Shown piece after piece: positions 7,970 through 17,580 of a stretch of 64,000 nucleotides of DNA. The notes under the pieces are model-generated. The model was not told the DNA's origin. It saw nothing but the letters and a program-made list of their open reading frames with translations, and searched no databases. The stretch comes from Candidatus Yanofskybacteria bacterium CG10_big_fil_rev_8_21_14_0_10_36_16. Its GTDB lineage: Bacteria > Patescibacteria > Paceibacteria > 2-02-FULL-40-12 > IGHO2-01-FULL-4-A. The position numbers and the translations under genes are program-made. How positions within the stretch are numbered: position 1 is the first letter of the stretch; each line of letters starts with the position of its first letter. The stretch lies in contig PCXQ01000005.1 of assembly GCA_002794035.1 (NCBI GenBank), positions 18,546-82,545 on the forward strand. Reading direction: 5' to 3'.

Positions 7970-9061
7970 CTAGGGTACATATACCCTCGGCAACAATGGG
8001 TTAATTCTAGAAACTATTTCATAGCTAATAGTTCCGACCTTCTCAGCAAGCTCCTCTGCTGTTATATTTTCTTTACCCTGCCTACCTACCAAAACCACTT
8101 CGTCATCAATATTTACATTGCCTGCACTAGATATATCAACCACTGTTAAATTCATTGATACCCTACCCAAAACCCTGCAACGTTTGCCACCTATCAAAAC
8201 CTCGCCAAGGGACGACAATGCCCTACTGTAACCATCATAATAACCGATTGGAAGCACGGCAATGGTTGTATTTTTTCTAACCTTTTCTGTAATACCATAT
8301 CCAACACAAGAATCTTTCTTAATGTCTTTTACCTGAATTATCTTAGTTTTCCAGCTTAACGCAGGGCAAATATTCATTTTTTTGTATTTTTCAAAAAACT
8401 CAATTGTCGGCCAAAGGCCGTAAAGAGCAATCCCCACTCTAACCATATCGAAATTAGCCTCGGGCATCGTTAGTAAGCCAGTTGTGGCAGATATGTGCTT
8501 TATCTTTGTATTAATATTGTTTTTATTTAAAACAGTTAATGCCTTTTTAAATTCATCTAATTGCTTATTGGGGAATCGCCTGTCTTTTTCATCTGCATTG
8601 GCAAAATGACTTAAAATACCTTCAAAATTAATATTTAAGGGAAGTTTTTTTATAAAAGAAGGCAAATTATTAACAAGAACTCCCTGACGAGACATGCCCG
8701 TATCTATTTTTAAATGTAATTTCGGTATATTGCTTTTTATTTTTTTAAAGACACCAGAATCATAAACAACAAGATCTATATTATTAGAAAAAGCATCTTT
8801 AAATCTTTTGCTATCAGTATAACCTAAAACAAGAATGGGTTTTTTAATTCCCTTTTTACGAAGATCTAATGCCTCATCTATATTATCAACCCCTAACCAA
8901 TCAATGCCGTATTTTGAAAACAGCCCCGCTGTTGCGGGACCATGTCCATATGCATTTGATTTAACTACCGCCATTAACCTTGTTCCTCTATCAAGAAGTT
9001 TTTTTACTGCCTTAACATTATTTTCAAGCGCTGATTTTGATATTTCAACCCAAGTTTTCAT
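7970..9061 (-). CDS. alr: Alanine racemase
   Basis: 363 residues, full length. PLP enzyme interconverting L- and D-alanine for peptidoglycan. The PLP-lysine motif AVVKSNAYGHG lies near residue 33. The second catalytic tyrosine is in VGYGITEKVR, and the substrate-side stretch is RVSMNLTVVDIS. N-terminal TIM barrel, C-terminal beta domain. Sits between a small Cys-rich protein and ftsQ on the same strand with short gaps, consistent with cell-wall co-expression. Its presence means the cell makes at least part of its own wall precursors. Confidence 0.95.
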   Translation of the reverse strand: MKTWVEISKSALENNVKAVKKLLDRGTRLMAVVKSNAYGHGPATAGLFSKYGIDWLGVDNIDEALDLRKKGIKKPILVLGYTDSKRFKDAFSNNIDLVVYDSGVFKKIKSNIPKLHLKIDTGMSRQGVLVNNLPSFIKKLPLNINFEGILSHFANADEKDRRFPNKQLDEFKKALTVLNKNNINTKIKHISATTGLLTMPEANFDMVRVGIALYGLWPTIEFFEKYKKMNICPALSWKTKIIQVKDIKKDSCVGYGITEKVRKNTTIAVLPIGYYDGYSRALSSLGEVLIGGKRCRVLGRVSMNLTVVDISSAGNVNIDDEVVLVGRQGKENITAEELAEKVGTISYEIVSRINPLLPRVYVP

Positions 9062-9105
9062 TATAATTATTAATCATTAAAATCAAAGTTATTTTTTAAA
9101 CTTAT

Positions 9106-9411
9106 TTACTTTGCCCAACCGCATCTAGCAAGCGTCTGTAAGCATTCGCATTGATAGCCTTTGTTTGATGGGAAATCCGGAACAATTTCACAAACACCAG
9201 CACTCAAATTTTCATATTTTTCAAGATTATTTGTACAAACGCTATATTCACCTATACAGCTTGAGTTTGCGAACGAGCAGTCTCTATCAAAAACACAAAA
9301 CCCCTCCGAGTGACTTAAGTCAAAATTTCTAACATTTAAAACCAAGGATACAGAAAAAACAACAACGACAGATATCATTATCATTGTTTTTTTAAATGGA
9401 TCTAATTTCAT
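9106..9411 (-). CDS. Small membrane-anchored Cys-rich protein
   Basis: 101 residues: short basic N-terminus, membrane segment or uncleaved signal at about 8-26, then about 70 extracytoplasmic residues with eight cysteines (CVFDRDC, SSCIGEYSVC, VCEI, CECL, RCGW). An even number of Cys outside the membrane suggests disulfides, probable clients of the DsbA-VKOR pair at 50.6-51.9 kb. Not recognised. Lies 15 nt after serS. Confidence 0.7.
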   Translation of the reverse strand: MKLDPFKKTMIMISVVVVFSVSLVLNVRNFDLSHSEGFCVFDRDCSFANSSCIGEYSVCTNNLEKYENLSAGVCEIVPDFPSNKGYQCECLQTLARCGWAK

Positions 9412-9426
9412 AAAATGGATCTAATC

Positions 9427-10674
9427 TTATTTTTTGCCTATTTGTTTTACACCTACAAATTTCTGAAGTACCTTGGGCACCTTAACAGTCCCTTCTTTTG
9501 TTTGATAATTTTCAACAATCATTGCAAGAATACGAGGTGTAGCAATTGCTGTATTGTTTAATGAGTGTGCAAATTGCATTTTGTTCTCTTCGTCGCGATA
9601 ACGAATGTTCAATCTCCTAGTTTGGAAATCATGAAAATACGAGGATGAGTGTGTTTCTCTATACTTCTGTTGGCTTGGCATCCAACCTTCAATATCATAT
9701 TTTTTAACCTGACCTAATCCCAAATCTCCTGATGAATTAACGACAACATGATAGGGGATTTCTAAATCCTGCATTATCTCTTCAGAATTTTGAGTAATTT
9801 CTTCATGCCATTTTACAGATTCCTCATGGTCAGCACGACATAAAATCACCTGCTCCATTTTATAAAATTCATGCACCCTTATAAGTCCCTTAGTGTCTTT
9901 ACCATGGCTCCCCGCCTCAGAACGAAAGCAAGGCGAAAAAGCTATAAATTTTTTAGGCAAATCTTTTTTTTGCAAAACCTCATCAGAATAATAAGCCATA
10001 GTAGAAACCTCTGATGTACCTACTAAATACTCATCTTCCCCAACCTTGTAAACCTCGTCCTTTCCTTGCGGAAGCCACCCCGTGCCATTGAATGCGCTTT
10101 CACGAGCAATGGCCGGAGCAAAAATTGGCGTAAATCCTTTTTTTATTAATTTATCAAGCACTAAAGCCCAAAGAGCATGTGAAAGCAAAACGGCTTCATT
10201 TTTCAAAAAATATCCTCTAAAACCTGAGACCTTAACTCCCCTATCAAAATCAACCAAATCTAATGACTCCATAAGCTCTATATGGTCTTTAACCTTAAAG
10301 TCAAAAGCCGGGATTTCGCCCCATTTTATTACTTCAACATTGTCTTCATCATCTTTGCCTTCCGGCACAGACGGATCCGGAACTTGGGGCACTAAAAGCA
10401 TAAGACGATTAAACTCTTCTTGCGTGTTTCTGTTTTCTTCCTCAAGTAATTTTATTTCTTCTTTTAATTTTTTTAAAATTTCTATTTCTTCAGGAGTTGG
10501 TTTAGAATCAGATTTTTTATTTTGACTAGCTCTTTTGTTTTCAAGCTCCATCAAAACATGCCTCCTTCTCTCATCAACAGCAATCAATTCATCTAAATTA
10601 AACTCAATCCTTTTCTTGCGGATAGCATCTTTTACCAAGTCTTGATTTTCCCTTATAAATTTAATATCTAACAT
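9427..10674 (-). CDS. serS: Seryl-tRNA synthetase
   Basis: 415 residues. Charges tRNA-Ser (and tRNA-Sec where present) in the cytosol. N-terminal long coiled coil (about 30-100) that grips the tRNA long variable arm, then the class II core: GTSEVSTMAYY, motif 2 FRSEAGSHGKDTKGLIRVHEF, and motif 3 HSLNNTAIATPRILAMIVEN. Length normal for bacteria. First gene of the serS, Cys-rich protein, alr, ftsQ run. The 168 nt upstream (10675-10842) holds short TTAATAC-type direct repeats and one copy of a dispersed ACCCCGCCCTTGAAA element. Confidence 0.97.
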   Translation of the reverse strand: MLDIKFIRENQDLVKDAIRKKRIEFNLDELIAVDERRRHVLMELENKRASQNKKSDSKPTPEEIEILKKLKEEIKLLEEENRNTQEEFNRLMLLVPQVPDPSVPEGKDDEDNVEVIKWGEIPAFDFKVKDHIELMESLDLVDFDRGVKVSGFRGYFLKNEAVLLSHALWALVLDKLIKKGFTPIFAPAIARESAFNGTGWLPQGKDEVYKVGEDEYLVGTSEVSTMAYYSDEVLQKKDLPKKFIAFSPCFRSEAGSHGKDTKGLIRVHEFYKMEQVILCRADHEESVKWHEEITQNSEEIMQDLEIPYHVVVNSSGDLGLGQVKKYDIEGWMPSQQKYRETHSSSYFHDFQTRRLNIRYRDEENKMQFAHSLNNTAIATPRILAMIVENYQTKEGTVKVPKVLQKFVGVKQIGKK

Positions 10675-10842
10675 ATGTTTTTATACTTAATACTTAACAC
10701 TTAATACATAACTCTTGGATCTAATTCTTGAGCTTCACCCCGCCCTTGAAAAATAATCATTATTTCTCAAAATTAACCTCTTAAAACAACGGATTAGGTA
10801 AGGGGCAGGAAAGTAAACTTATATCTGTATGTTTACAGCTTT

Positions 10843-12306
10843 TCAAGAGCGAGGTTTCATTAAAGGAAATGCGATAACCTCTCGAATTGAATGGGAATCG
10901 GTCAAAAGGGCTGACAAACGATCAATGCCTATGCCTATACCTGCAGCAGGAGGCATTCCGTATTCCATGGCTTCAATATAATCCTCGTCTATTCTGTGGG
11001 CCTCCTCGTTGCCCTCTTTAGCATTTTTCTCTTGTGCCTCAAAGCGCTCTCTTTGATCTTGGGGATCATTTAGTTCTGAAAACCCGTTGGTCACCTCCAT
11101 GCCTCCAACAACCAGCTGGAATCTGGCCACATGCTTGGGATCATCTGGAATTTTTTTAGAAAGAGGTGATATTTCCAATGGATGATCAATAATATAAGTA
11201 GGATTTAAAATATTGGGTCTAGCAACTTTTTTGTAAATTTCATCGGCAATATTTCCCTTTGTCATAGCTTTGTTTATTTCAATGCCGAGTTCTTTAGCTT
11301 TTTCGGCTAATTCTTCTTGTGTAGAACTATCGTAATCAAGATTTGCATATTCATTAAACAAATCATTAAATGTTACCCTCTTAAATGGTGTTTTAAACTC
11401 TATTTCTTTTTCTTGATATTGGACTCTGTCTTTACCAAACATTTCCTTAACGATATGAACAAGCATCCCCTCGGTAAATTCCATCATCTTCTCATAATCC
11501 CAATATGCGGCATAAAACTCCAGCATGGTAAATTCCGGATTGTGTTCACGATCAAAACCTTCGTTCCGAAAAACCCTGCCGATTTCAAACACCCTTTCAA
11601 AACCACCAACCAACATTCTTTTTAAAAAAAGCTCCGGAGCAATTCTCAGATATAAGTCCAGATCAAGTATCGCCAACTTTGTTTTAAATGGTTTGGCATT
11701 TGCACCGCCATAAAGAGTCTGCAACACAGGAGTATCTACTTCTAAAAATTTATTAGCAATAAGATATTGTCTAATATGCTGTGTAACCATTGAACGGCCG
11801 ATAATTTTATCCTTGGCGTCTTTATTAAAAACAAAATCTAAATATCGCTTTCTATAACGTTCCTCAATATCCTGAAGCCCGTGCCATTTTTCAGGTAAGG
11901 GCAATAAAGATTTTGCCAACAAACGATATTTTGAAACCTCTAGAGTCTCTTCTCCCTTTTTTGTTCTGAAGACAACTCCTTCGGACTCAATAAAGTCACC
12001 CACATCGACTGTATTCACAAAAAATGTGAAATCCTCCTCACCGAGATTATCTTTCTTGATATAAGCCTGCAATTTGCCAGAATTGTCTACAACATCTAAA
12101 AACACGGAACCGCCATGTTCTCTTTTGGTCATCACTCTGCCGGCAATTATTATTTTTTCTCCACTTTTTTCAAGTTCAGTAAAACCCTCTAGCGCTTCAG
12201 CTGCCATGTGGGTGCGCAATGAAGAAGAGGGATAAGGATCTATGCCGTTATCCCTTACTTTATTCAATTTATCCAATTTTACCTGCCTTAATTCATCAAG
12301 TGCCAC
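10843..12306 (-). CDS. lysS: Lysyl-tRNA synthetase, class II
   Basis: 487 residues. N-terminal OB-fold anticodon-binding domain (about 50-150, IIAGRVMTKREHGGSVFLDV), then class II motifs: VFEIGRVFRNEGFDREHNPEF (motif 2) and GIGIGIDRLSALLTDSHSIREVIAFPLMKPR (motif 3). Full length, ends in TGA, which shows TGA is a stop here and argues against the UGA-glycine code of Gracilibacteria and Absconditabacteria. Confidence 0.97.
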   Translation of the reverse strand: MALDELRQVKLDKLNKVRDNGIDPYPSSSLRTHMAAEALEGFTELEKSGEKIIIAGRVMTKREHGGSVFLDVVDNSGKLQAYIKKDNLGEEDFTFFVNTVDVGDFIESEGVVFRTKKGEETLEVSKYRLLAKSLLPLPEKWHGLQDIEERYRKRYLDFVFNKDAKDKIIGRSMVTQHIRQYLIANKFLEVDTPVLQTLYGGANAKPFKTKLAILDLDLYLRIAPELFLKRMLVGGFERVFEIGRVFRNEGFDREHNPEFTMLEFYAAYWDYEKMMEFTEGMLVHIVKEMFGKDRVQYQEKEIEFKTPFKRVTFNDLFNEYANLDYDSSTQEELAEKAKELGIEINKAMTKGNIADEIYKKVARPNILNPTYIIDHPLEISPLSKKIPDDPKHVARFQLVVGGMEVTNGFSELNDPQDQRERFEAQEKNAKEGNEEAHRIDEDYIEAMEYGMPPAAGIGIGIDRLSALLTDSHSIREVIAFPLMKPRS

Positions 12307-12407
12307 AATAATAAACGCAAAACGTGAAACGTTAAGCGCAAGCTAAAAATTAAAACTTTATAATACAATATTAGCAAATATTAGCCAAAATTGAAATAAA
12401 CGGACAG

Positions 12408-12431
12408 AAAGCCCCGCTTCAGCGGGGCTTT
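12408..12431. terminator. GCCCCGC-type hairpin terminator after greA
   Basis: Perfect stem AAAGCCCCGC/GCGGGGCTTT with loop TTCA, between greA and lysS. One of seven hairpins in the window sharing a CCCCGC/GCGGGG core. Confidence 0.75.
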
Positions 12432-12457
12432 GAATCGTATAAATAAGTTATCAATTT

Positions 12458-12916
12458 TTAACTTATCTTTTTTATCTTATATTTCATTAATCCCACCGGA
12501 GTGCTAACCTCAACCTCCTCACCTTTTTTATGGCCTAAAAATGCGCGTCCCAATGGCGATTCATTTGATATAAAACCCTTAGTCGGATCAGCTTCTGCAG
12601 TACCAACTATGGTAAACTCCTTCTCTCCGTAACTTGATGAAGCCAGTACTGTAGCACCAACTCCTATTTCTGCACTCTTATTTTTGCCGTTTTGAATAAT
12701 TTCAAAATCTTTTAACATGGCTTCAATCTCTTCGATTCTACCTTCATTAAAACTCTGATTTTCCTTTGCTTCAGTATATTCTGAATTTTCAGACAAATCA
12801 CCAAGCTCTTTAGCAGCTCTTATTTTCTCGTTAATCTCATCTCTTACTGTAGTTTTTCTCTCTTCTAACTCTTTATTAATTTTCTCCAGCCCTTCAGGGC
12901 TTAAATATGTGGTCAT
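12458..12916 (-). CDS. greA: Transcription elongation factor GreA
   Basis: 152 residues from the chosen start. Rescues backtracked RNA polymerase by stimulating transcript cleavage. N-terminal antiparallel coiled coil with the acidic tip (GDLSENSEY, where the D and E of the tip coordinate metal), C-terminal FKBP-like domain (GATVLASSSYGEKEFTIVG; SPLGRAFLGHKKGEEVEV). The ATG at 12916 fits the family N-terminus better than the upstream TTG at 12922. Confidence 0.95.
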   Translation of the reverse strand: MTTYLSPEGLEKINKELEERKTTVRDEINEKIRAAKELGDLSENSEYTEAKENQSFNEGRIEEIEAMLKDFEIIQNGKNKSAEIGVGATVLASSSYGEKEFTIVGTAEADPTKGFISNESPLGRAFLGHKKGEEVEVSTPVGLMKYKIKKIS

Positions 12917-13024
12917 ATACAACGCTTATGTAAATCCAATTTTATATAATTAATGACTTGGATATACAAAATTTTATTAATTTATTTAACACATCTTTAG
13001 TACCAAAACATAAATTATACTATA

Positions 13025-13051
13025 AAAATAAAAAACAGTTATAAAAACTGT
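13025..13051 (-). terminator. Terminator of the mre operon
   Basis: Minus strand: ACAGTT, loop TTTAT, AACTGT, then TTTTTATTTTT. First hairpin past the PBP2 stop. The rest of the 13-kb gap up to greA is AT-rich without a gene. Confidence 0.7.
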
Positions 13052-13122
13052 GGACAATAATATCTCAAGACAAAAAACAAAATCTAAAAAATGCTTGCTA
13101 CTGAAACCAAAAATTAAATAAC

Positions 13123-15009
13123 TTAGATCTTTAAACCTTTGTATTCCGTAAAATACCAGTTTAAAAACTCCCTGGCCATTCTTAGAGCCAACCCCTGCTC
13201 ATCGCCAATATTTTCAACAATAATAGTAATAATTATCTCAGGGTCTTCATATGGTCCAAATACAGTCAGAAGTGAATTTAAATTGTTTCCAGACACCTGT
13301 GCAGTTCCTGTTTTAGCAGCAAGTTCTACTGGGACAACGTCTAGTATCCTAGCAGTGCCTGATTCCACTGCCCGTCTCATACCAATTTTTACTATATTTA
13401 GGGTATCTTTGTCAAATTTTAATCGGCCTATTACTTCTGGATTATTAATTATTTCAGAACCATGATTTTCTACAATCTTATCAACAACCAACGGCTTCAT
13501 TATGTCTCCCCCATTTGCTATAGCTCCTATATATGAATTTATCCAGAGAGGAGTAACAAAAAGATCACCCTGTCCTATAGAAACATTGTAAGAATCTCCC
13601 CTGTACCAATCTTCTCCTTTTGTTTTCTTTTTCCAATCTCGTGATGGAACAAGCCCATTCGCTTCACCCACCAAATCAATGCCCAATTTTTTATCTGCCA
13701 TAGCTCCTGAGATATATGAATGCATTTTATCAATCCCGAGTCCAACAATATCTTGATACCCACCACCAAGAGCATAAAAGTAAACATCAACTGAATCGGC
13801 AATTGCCTTATAAATATCTGTCCAGCCATGAACTTTCCAGTCGCCAAAAGTATAAACAACACTAGGATCAATTTCACTAGAAATTTGTATTGACCCGCCA
13901 GAATATATGATTGTTGAAGGAGTTACAACGCCTTCCTTAAGAGCCGCAAGAGCAAGAAGGGGTTTTATTGTAGAACCGGGGCTGTACCTACCCCCAATAG
14001 CACGATTAAATAATGGCTGCTTACTGTCACTCAGTATCTTTTTTACATCATCTCTAAAATCTTCTTCATAAATATTACTAAAAACATTATTGTCATAAGC
14101 AGGAAAACTTGAAAGAGCAATAACCTCACCCGTTTTTGGATTCTGAACAACTGCCGAACCAACTCTCAAGCCCTGTGATCGCAATACACCCTCAAGAGAC
14201 TCATGGAGCTTTTCTTGAACATCTGAATTAATGTTTAAATAAACCTCACCTCCTTTGCCTGGCTCACTTAAAACAACATCTTTGTTGCTGTTCTTAAAAT
14301 AAACAGCGCCAGATACTCCCCTTAAATATCTTTCATATTCTTCCTCTACACCAAGCGTGCCTATTTTGTCTCCAGGTAAATAAAAATTATCACGCGATAT
14401 ATTGTCTTCACTTACGCCTGAAACATATCCTAGTACTTGAGAAAATAATTCACCTTTAGGATAACTTCTTTTTGAATTGGCAATCACATATACACCTTCC
14501 ATGCCTGCTTCTTCTACAGCCAAAGCTTCATCTTTTGACAGCCCTCCTTTTAAAACAAAGACTGCTTTATTTTTGTTCTTATCAATCTTTTCCCTTATCT
14601 CCTCCTCTGTCATATCAATAATTTCTGCCAACAAACTAATGTTTTTATTTAAAACCTCCTCTTTTGGTATTTGTGAAACAAGAGAGACAACTTCAAAAAC
14701 AGGTTTATTTCCTGCTAATAACTCCCCGTCAGAACTATAAATTGCCCCTCTTAACCCCATTAAGGGGTATTTTACAAAAGAATTAAGTTCTGCAAGGGAA
14801 GCATAACTTTCTCCTTGCATTATCTGAAGATTGAAAGCACTCAATATAAAAATTATGGAAATAACAAATATGGAAACATAAAACATACCCCAAATTGACC
14901 GCCCTACAGGAAATTCCATTTTGGGATACAAACTGCCAGAATCCAAAAGTGTTTCTTCGGGCATTAATTCATCCCTATCCGATGTGTTAATAAAATATTT
15001 TTTCTTCAT
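13123..15009 (-). CDS. mrdA: Penicillin-binding protein 2 (elongation transpeptidase)
   Basis: 628 residues. Class B PBP that cross-links peptidoglycan with the elongasome. Membrane segment at about 41-62, dimerisation/pedestal domain with LRGAIYSSDG near 93, transpeptidase motifs SPGSTIKP (SxxK serine near 342), SVD (in ADSVDVYFYALG) and KTGT (AAKTGTAQV). GDSYNVSIGQGDLFVTPLW is the family signature before KTG. Last gene of mreB-mreC-mreD-PBP2. Confidence 0.95.
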   Translation of the reverse strand: MKKKYFINTSDRDELMPEETLLDSGSLYPKMEFPVGRSIWGMFYVSIFVISIIFILSAFNLQIMQGESYASLAELNSFVKYPLMGLRGAIYSSDGELLAGNKPVFEVVSLVSQIPKEEVLNKNISLLAEIIDMTEEEIREKIDKNKNKAVFVLKGGLSKDEALAVEEAGMEGVYVIANSKRSYPKGELFSQVLGYVSGVSEDNISRDNFYLPGDKIGTLGVEEEYERYLRGVSGAVYFKNSNKDVVLSEPGKGGEVYLNINSDVQEKLHESLEGVLRSQGLRVGSAVVQNPKTGEVIALSSFPAYDNNVFSNIYEEDFRDDVKKILSDSKQPLFNRAIGGRYSPGSTIKPLLALAALKEGVVTPSTIIYSGGSIQISSEIDPSVVYTFGDWKVHGWTDIYKAIADSVDVYFYALGGGYQDIVGLGIDKMHSYISGAMADKKLGIDLVGEANGLVPSRDWKKKTKGEDWYRGDSYNVSIGQGDLFVTPLWINSYIGAIANGGDIMKPLVVDKIVENHGSEIINNPEVIGRLKFDKDTLNIVKIGMRRAVESGTARILDVVPVELAAKTGTAQVSGNNLNSLLTVFGPYEDPEIIITIIVENIGDEQGLALRMAREFLNWYFTEYKGLKI

Positions 15010-15037
15010 CCAATAATAAAAATTTTGTTGTTATTTT

Positions 15038-15526
15038 TTATAAAATAAAATCCTTGTTTTTTAAACTGAACAAAAAAGACAGCAAAAATATAAACCCGAA
15101 TTCAAGAATCAAGACCACGGCCATTTTGTAATAATAAACTAATTTTAAACTACTGAATTCAAAAATGCGTCCGGGACCAATTATTATTACAAAAAATACC
15201 AGCAGTACTAAATACACCACAAAAATAATCCCGGATTTTAAAAACATAGTCACAAAATTGTTATATTCAAAATTAAACCTGTCAGAAATTAACTGAACCA
15301 ATATGTATAATACCAAAAATGAAATAGCAAATACGCCGTAATCAAAAACTGATATAAAATCTGCTATTAAAGACAAGGACAAACCGGCATAAAACTTACT
15401 AGAAACAAATGGGGGCAAAACCAACAAAGAAGTAAAAGCACAAAACAAAGCCCATGGAATATCTGCAAAAAAGGGCATAATTTCCTGAAATATAAGAAAC
15501 ACCAGTCCTAAAGCAAAAAATTTCAT
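15038..15526 (-). CDS. mreD: Rod-shape protein MreD-like
   Basis: 162 hydrophobic residues with about five membrane segments; no motif strong enough on its own. Called by position directly after mreC (1 nt gap) and before PBP2, by size (MreD about 160-180) and by membrane content. Integral part of the elongasome. Confidence 0.8.
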   Translation of the reverse strand: MKFFALGLVFLIFQEIMPFFADIPWALFCAFTSLLVLPPFVSSKFYAGLSLSLIADFISVFDYGVFAISFLVLYILVQLISDRFNFEYNNFVTMFLKSGIIFVVYLVLLVFFVIIIGPGRIFEFSSLKLVYYYKMAVVLILEFGFIFLLSFLFSLKNKDFIL

Positions 15527-15527
15527 A

Positions 15528-16334
15528 CTATTTTTTTATTATAAAAAGATTTGGTCCTGATGATGGATTAAAAAATGATTCTACCTTTACTGTCTGGAAG
15601 GCATCACCCGATTTTTTATCAGTTGAAAGCACTTTTCCAACAGGAAGTCCTTCAGGTAAACTATCCATGCCACTTGTGACAACAATCTCATCGCTGGATA
15701 TTTCCTCGTCTGCAGCTACCAGATCAAGAATAAATTCTCCCCCGGAAATTCCTTTTGTCGATGACAAAATATCTGTATTTTCTTGTCTAACACTTATGGA
15801 TAATCTTGAATCATCCAACAAAAGTGCTACTGAATAATTTTCGTAGACTTCATCTATCACACCCGCCAAAATAGACGATGAAGAAATCACAGCCATTTTC
15901 CTCTCTATTCCGTCTTTTTGTCCCTTGTTGATGATAATAGCTGAATAAGGAGGCGTCTTATCAACAGAAATCATATTGGCTGAAATTAATTCTCCCCTCT
16001 CTCTCAAATTAAGACCCAACTGACTTCTAAAAAATTCATTTTCTCTTTCAAGAGATTTAAGTTCGCTTACCTCAGCTATTAGATTTAAATTTTCTTCTTT
16101 TAATTTTTTATTTTCTTCGGCTAGAAATTTAAAGTCCAATAATGCTTTAAATGTGGCAGACCTATCTGTTATTTTTTGACTCAAACCTTCAAGCGGACCC
16201 CCAAATAAATCCAGCCCAGTCTTTTTTATAAAACTGCCAAACAAAAATTTGTCAGCAATAAACAAAAATAAAACTACGACCAATATTAAAATGGGTTTTT
16301 TTAATGATTTTTTTTCTGTTCTTAGAGAATACAT
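15528..16334 (-). CDS. mreC: Rod-shape-determining protein MreC
   Basis: 268 residues. Membrane segment at about 14-32, a coiled coil (about 68-105, FLAEENKKLKEENLNLIAEVSELKSLERENEF), then the two-barrel beta domain with the typical ISVDKTPPYSAIIINKGQKDGI and VALLLDDSRLSISVR. Periplasmic/extracytoplasmic scaffold that activates PBP2. Follows mreB by 61 nt. Confidence 0.9.
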   Translation of the reverse strand: MYSLRTEKKSLKKPILILVVVLFLFIADKFLFGSFIKKTGLDLFGGPLEGLSQKITDRSATFKALLDFKFLAEENKKLKEENLNLIAEVSELKSLERENEFFRSQLGLNLRERGELISANMISVDKTPPYSAIIINKGQKDGIERKMAVISSSSILAGVIDEVYENYSVALLLDDSRLSISVRQENTDILSSTKGISGGEFILDLVAADEEISSDEIVVTSGMDSLPEGLPVGKVLSTDKKSGDAFQTVKVESFFNPSSGPNLFIIKK

Positions 16335-16395
16335 CTTTTAATTTAAAAAGCTCATGACACACCAAGTCATTGAGGGCTAAGGACTAAATGAATTT

Positions 16396-17451
16396 CTATA
16401 GGTAAGCTTCCTTGGTATTCCACACCAATATTGGCCTTAAAGCATCAAGATCTTGGAGTACTAAACCGCATCCACGAACCACAGCAGTTAAAGGATCATT
16501 AACTATTTTTGCCGGCAGTTTAGTTTCGTGGGCAACAAGCTCATCAAGGCCTCTTAATAGACTACCGCCTCCAACAAGAGCTATGCCTCTACTTAAAAGA
16601 TCTGCGATAAGTTCGGGAGGTGTTTCCTCAAGAGTATTCTTAATTGCTGAAACAATATTTCTTATTGATTTACCCATTGCTTTTCTAGCCTCCTCGGAGG
16701 TTACTGTTAACTCCTTTGGAAGTCCAGTTAAAATATCTCTTCCTTTCACTTGAATACTCAGCTCTTCCTTAAGAGGATATGCTGAACCAACTTGAATTTT
16801 AATATTTTCTGCAGTTGCCTCGCCTATGAGCATGTTATGTCCCTCTCTCATAAATCTAATTATATCTTCGTTCATTTTATCACCGGCAATTCTCAATGAC
16901 CTCGAAGCAACAATGCCCCCCATGGAGATAACAACAATATCTGATGTCCCGCCGCCTATATCCACTACAACATTTGCAACAGCATCTTGAATCGGCAACC
17001 GCGAACCTATAGCTGCTGCCATCGGTTCTTCAATAAGATAAACCTCTCTTGCTCCAGCGCTTCTGGTGGCATCCTCTACTGCTCTTTTTTCAACCTCTGT
17101 AATATTAGAAGGAATACCTACAACCACCCTGGGTCTTGAAAAAAGTGAAAATGTTCCTTCTTGAGCTTTGTCTATAAAGTATTTTAGCATCTGCTCTGTA
17201 ACCTCATAATCGGAAACAACTCCTGCAACAAGAGGTTTTGAAACAGAAATAAACCCAGGTGTTTTACCTACCATTTTCCGTGCCTCCTGCCCTATCGCCA
17301 ATATCTGCCCAGTTTTCTGGTTAATAGCTACGATGGAAGGCTCATCGATTATTATGCCCTTACCCTGAACATAAACAAGGGTATTTGCCGTACCTAAATC
17401 AATACCTATATCTTTTGCCCAAAAATTGTGTTTAAAAATATTTTTTACCAT
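16396..17451 (-). CDS. mreB: Rod-shape-determining protein MreB
   Basis: 351 residues. Actin-like filament protein that positions the elongasome. Phosphate 1 loop DIGIDLGTANTLVYV, phosphate 2 VVVDIGGGTSDIVVISMGG, adenosine motif IALVGGGSLLRGLDEL. An amphipathic N-terminal membrane helix (VKNIFKHNF) is visible. A TATAAT lies 6 nt before the ATG, so transcription could begin at or next to the start codon (possible leaderless mRNA), although the -35 element is weak. Confidence 0.97.
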   Translation of the reverse strand: MVKNIFKHNFWAKDIGIDLGTANTLVYVQGKGIIIDEPSIVAINQKTGQILAIGQEARKMVGKTPGFISVSKPLVAGVVSDYEVTEQMLKYFIDKAQEGTFSLFSRPRVVVGIPSNITEVEKRAVEDATRSAGAREVYLIEEPMAAAIGSRLPIQDAVANVVVDIGGGTSDIVVISMGGIVASRSLRIAGDKMNEDIIRFMREGHNMLIGEATAENIKIQVGSAYPLKEELSIQVKGRDILTGLPKELTVTSEEARKAMGKSIRNIVSAIKNTLEETPPELIADLLSRGIALVGGGSLLRGLDELVAHETKLPAKIVNDPLTAVVRGCGLVLQDLDALRPILVWNTKEAYL

Positions 17452-17546
17452 TAATGAATTATATGAGCTTCAACTTGTTTTTGTGTATTGAAAAATTAGC
17501 AAAATAAAGGGCTTCGCGCACGTTGACAAAACACCCACATTTTGGC

Positions 17547-17574
17547 TTGACAAATTATGTCAGTTTGTTATAAT
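17547..17574 (+). promoter_or_regulatory. Strong sigma-70 promoter of orphan RNA 1
   Basis: TTGACA (17547-17552), 16-nt spacer, TATAAT (17569-17574): both elements perfect. Start expected near 17581. Another TTGACA lies at 17523 but without a matched -10. Nothing but the RNA below follows. Confidence 0.85.
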
Positions 17575-17580
17575 TATATT

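Noticed and set aside
10843..12306. Alternative genetic code (UGA as glycine) as in Gracilibacteria
   Set aside because: lysS ends at TGA with a normal C-terminus, and other genes read normally with the standard code.
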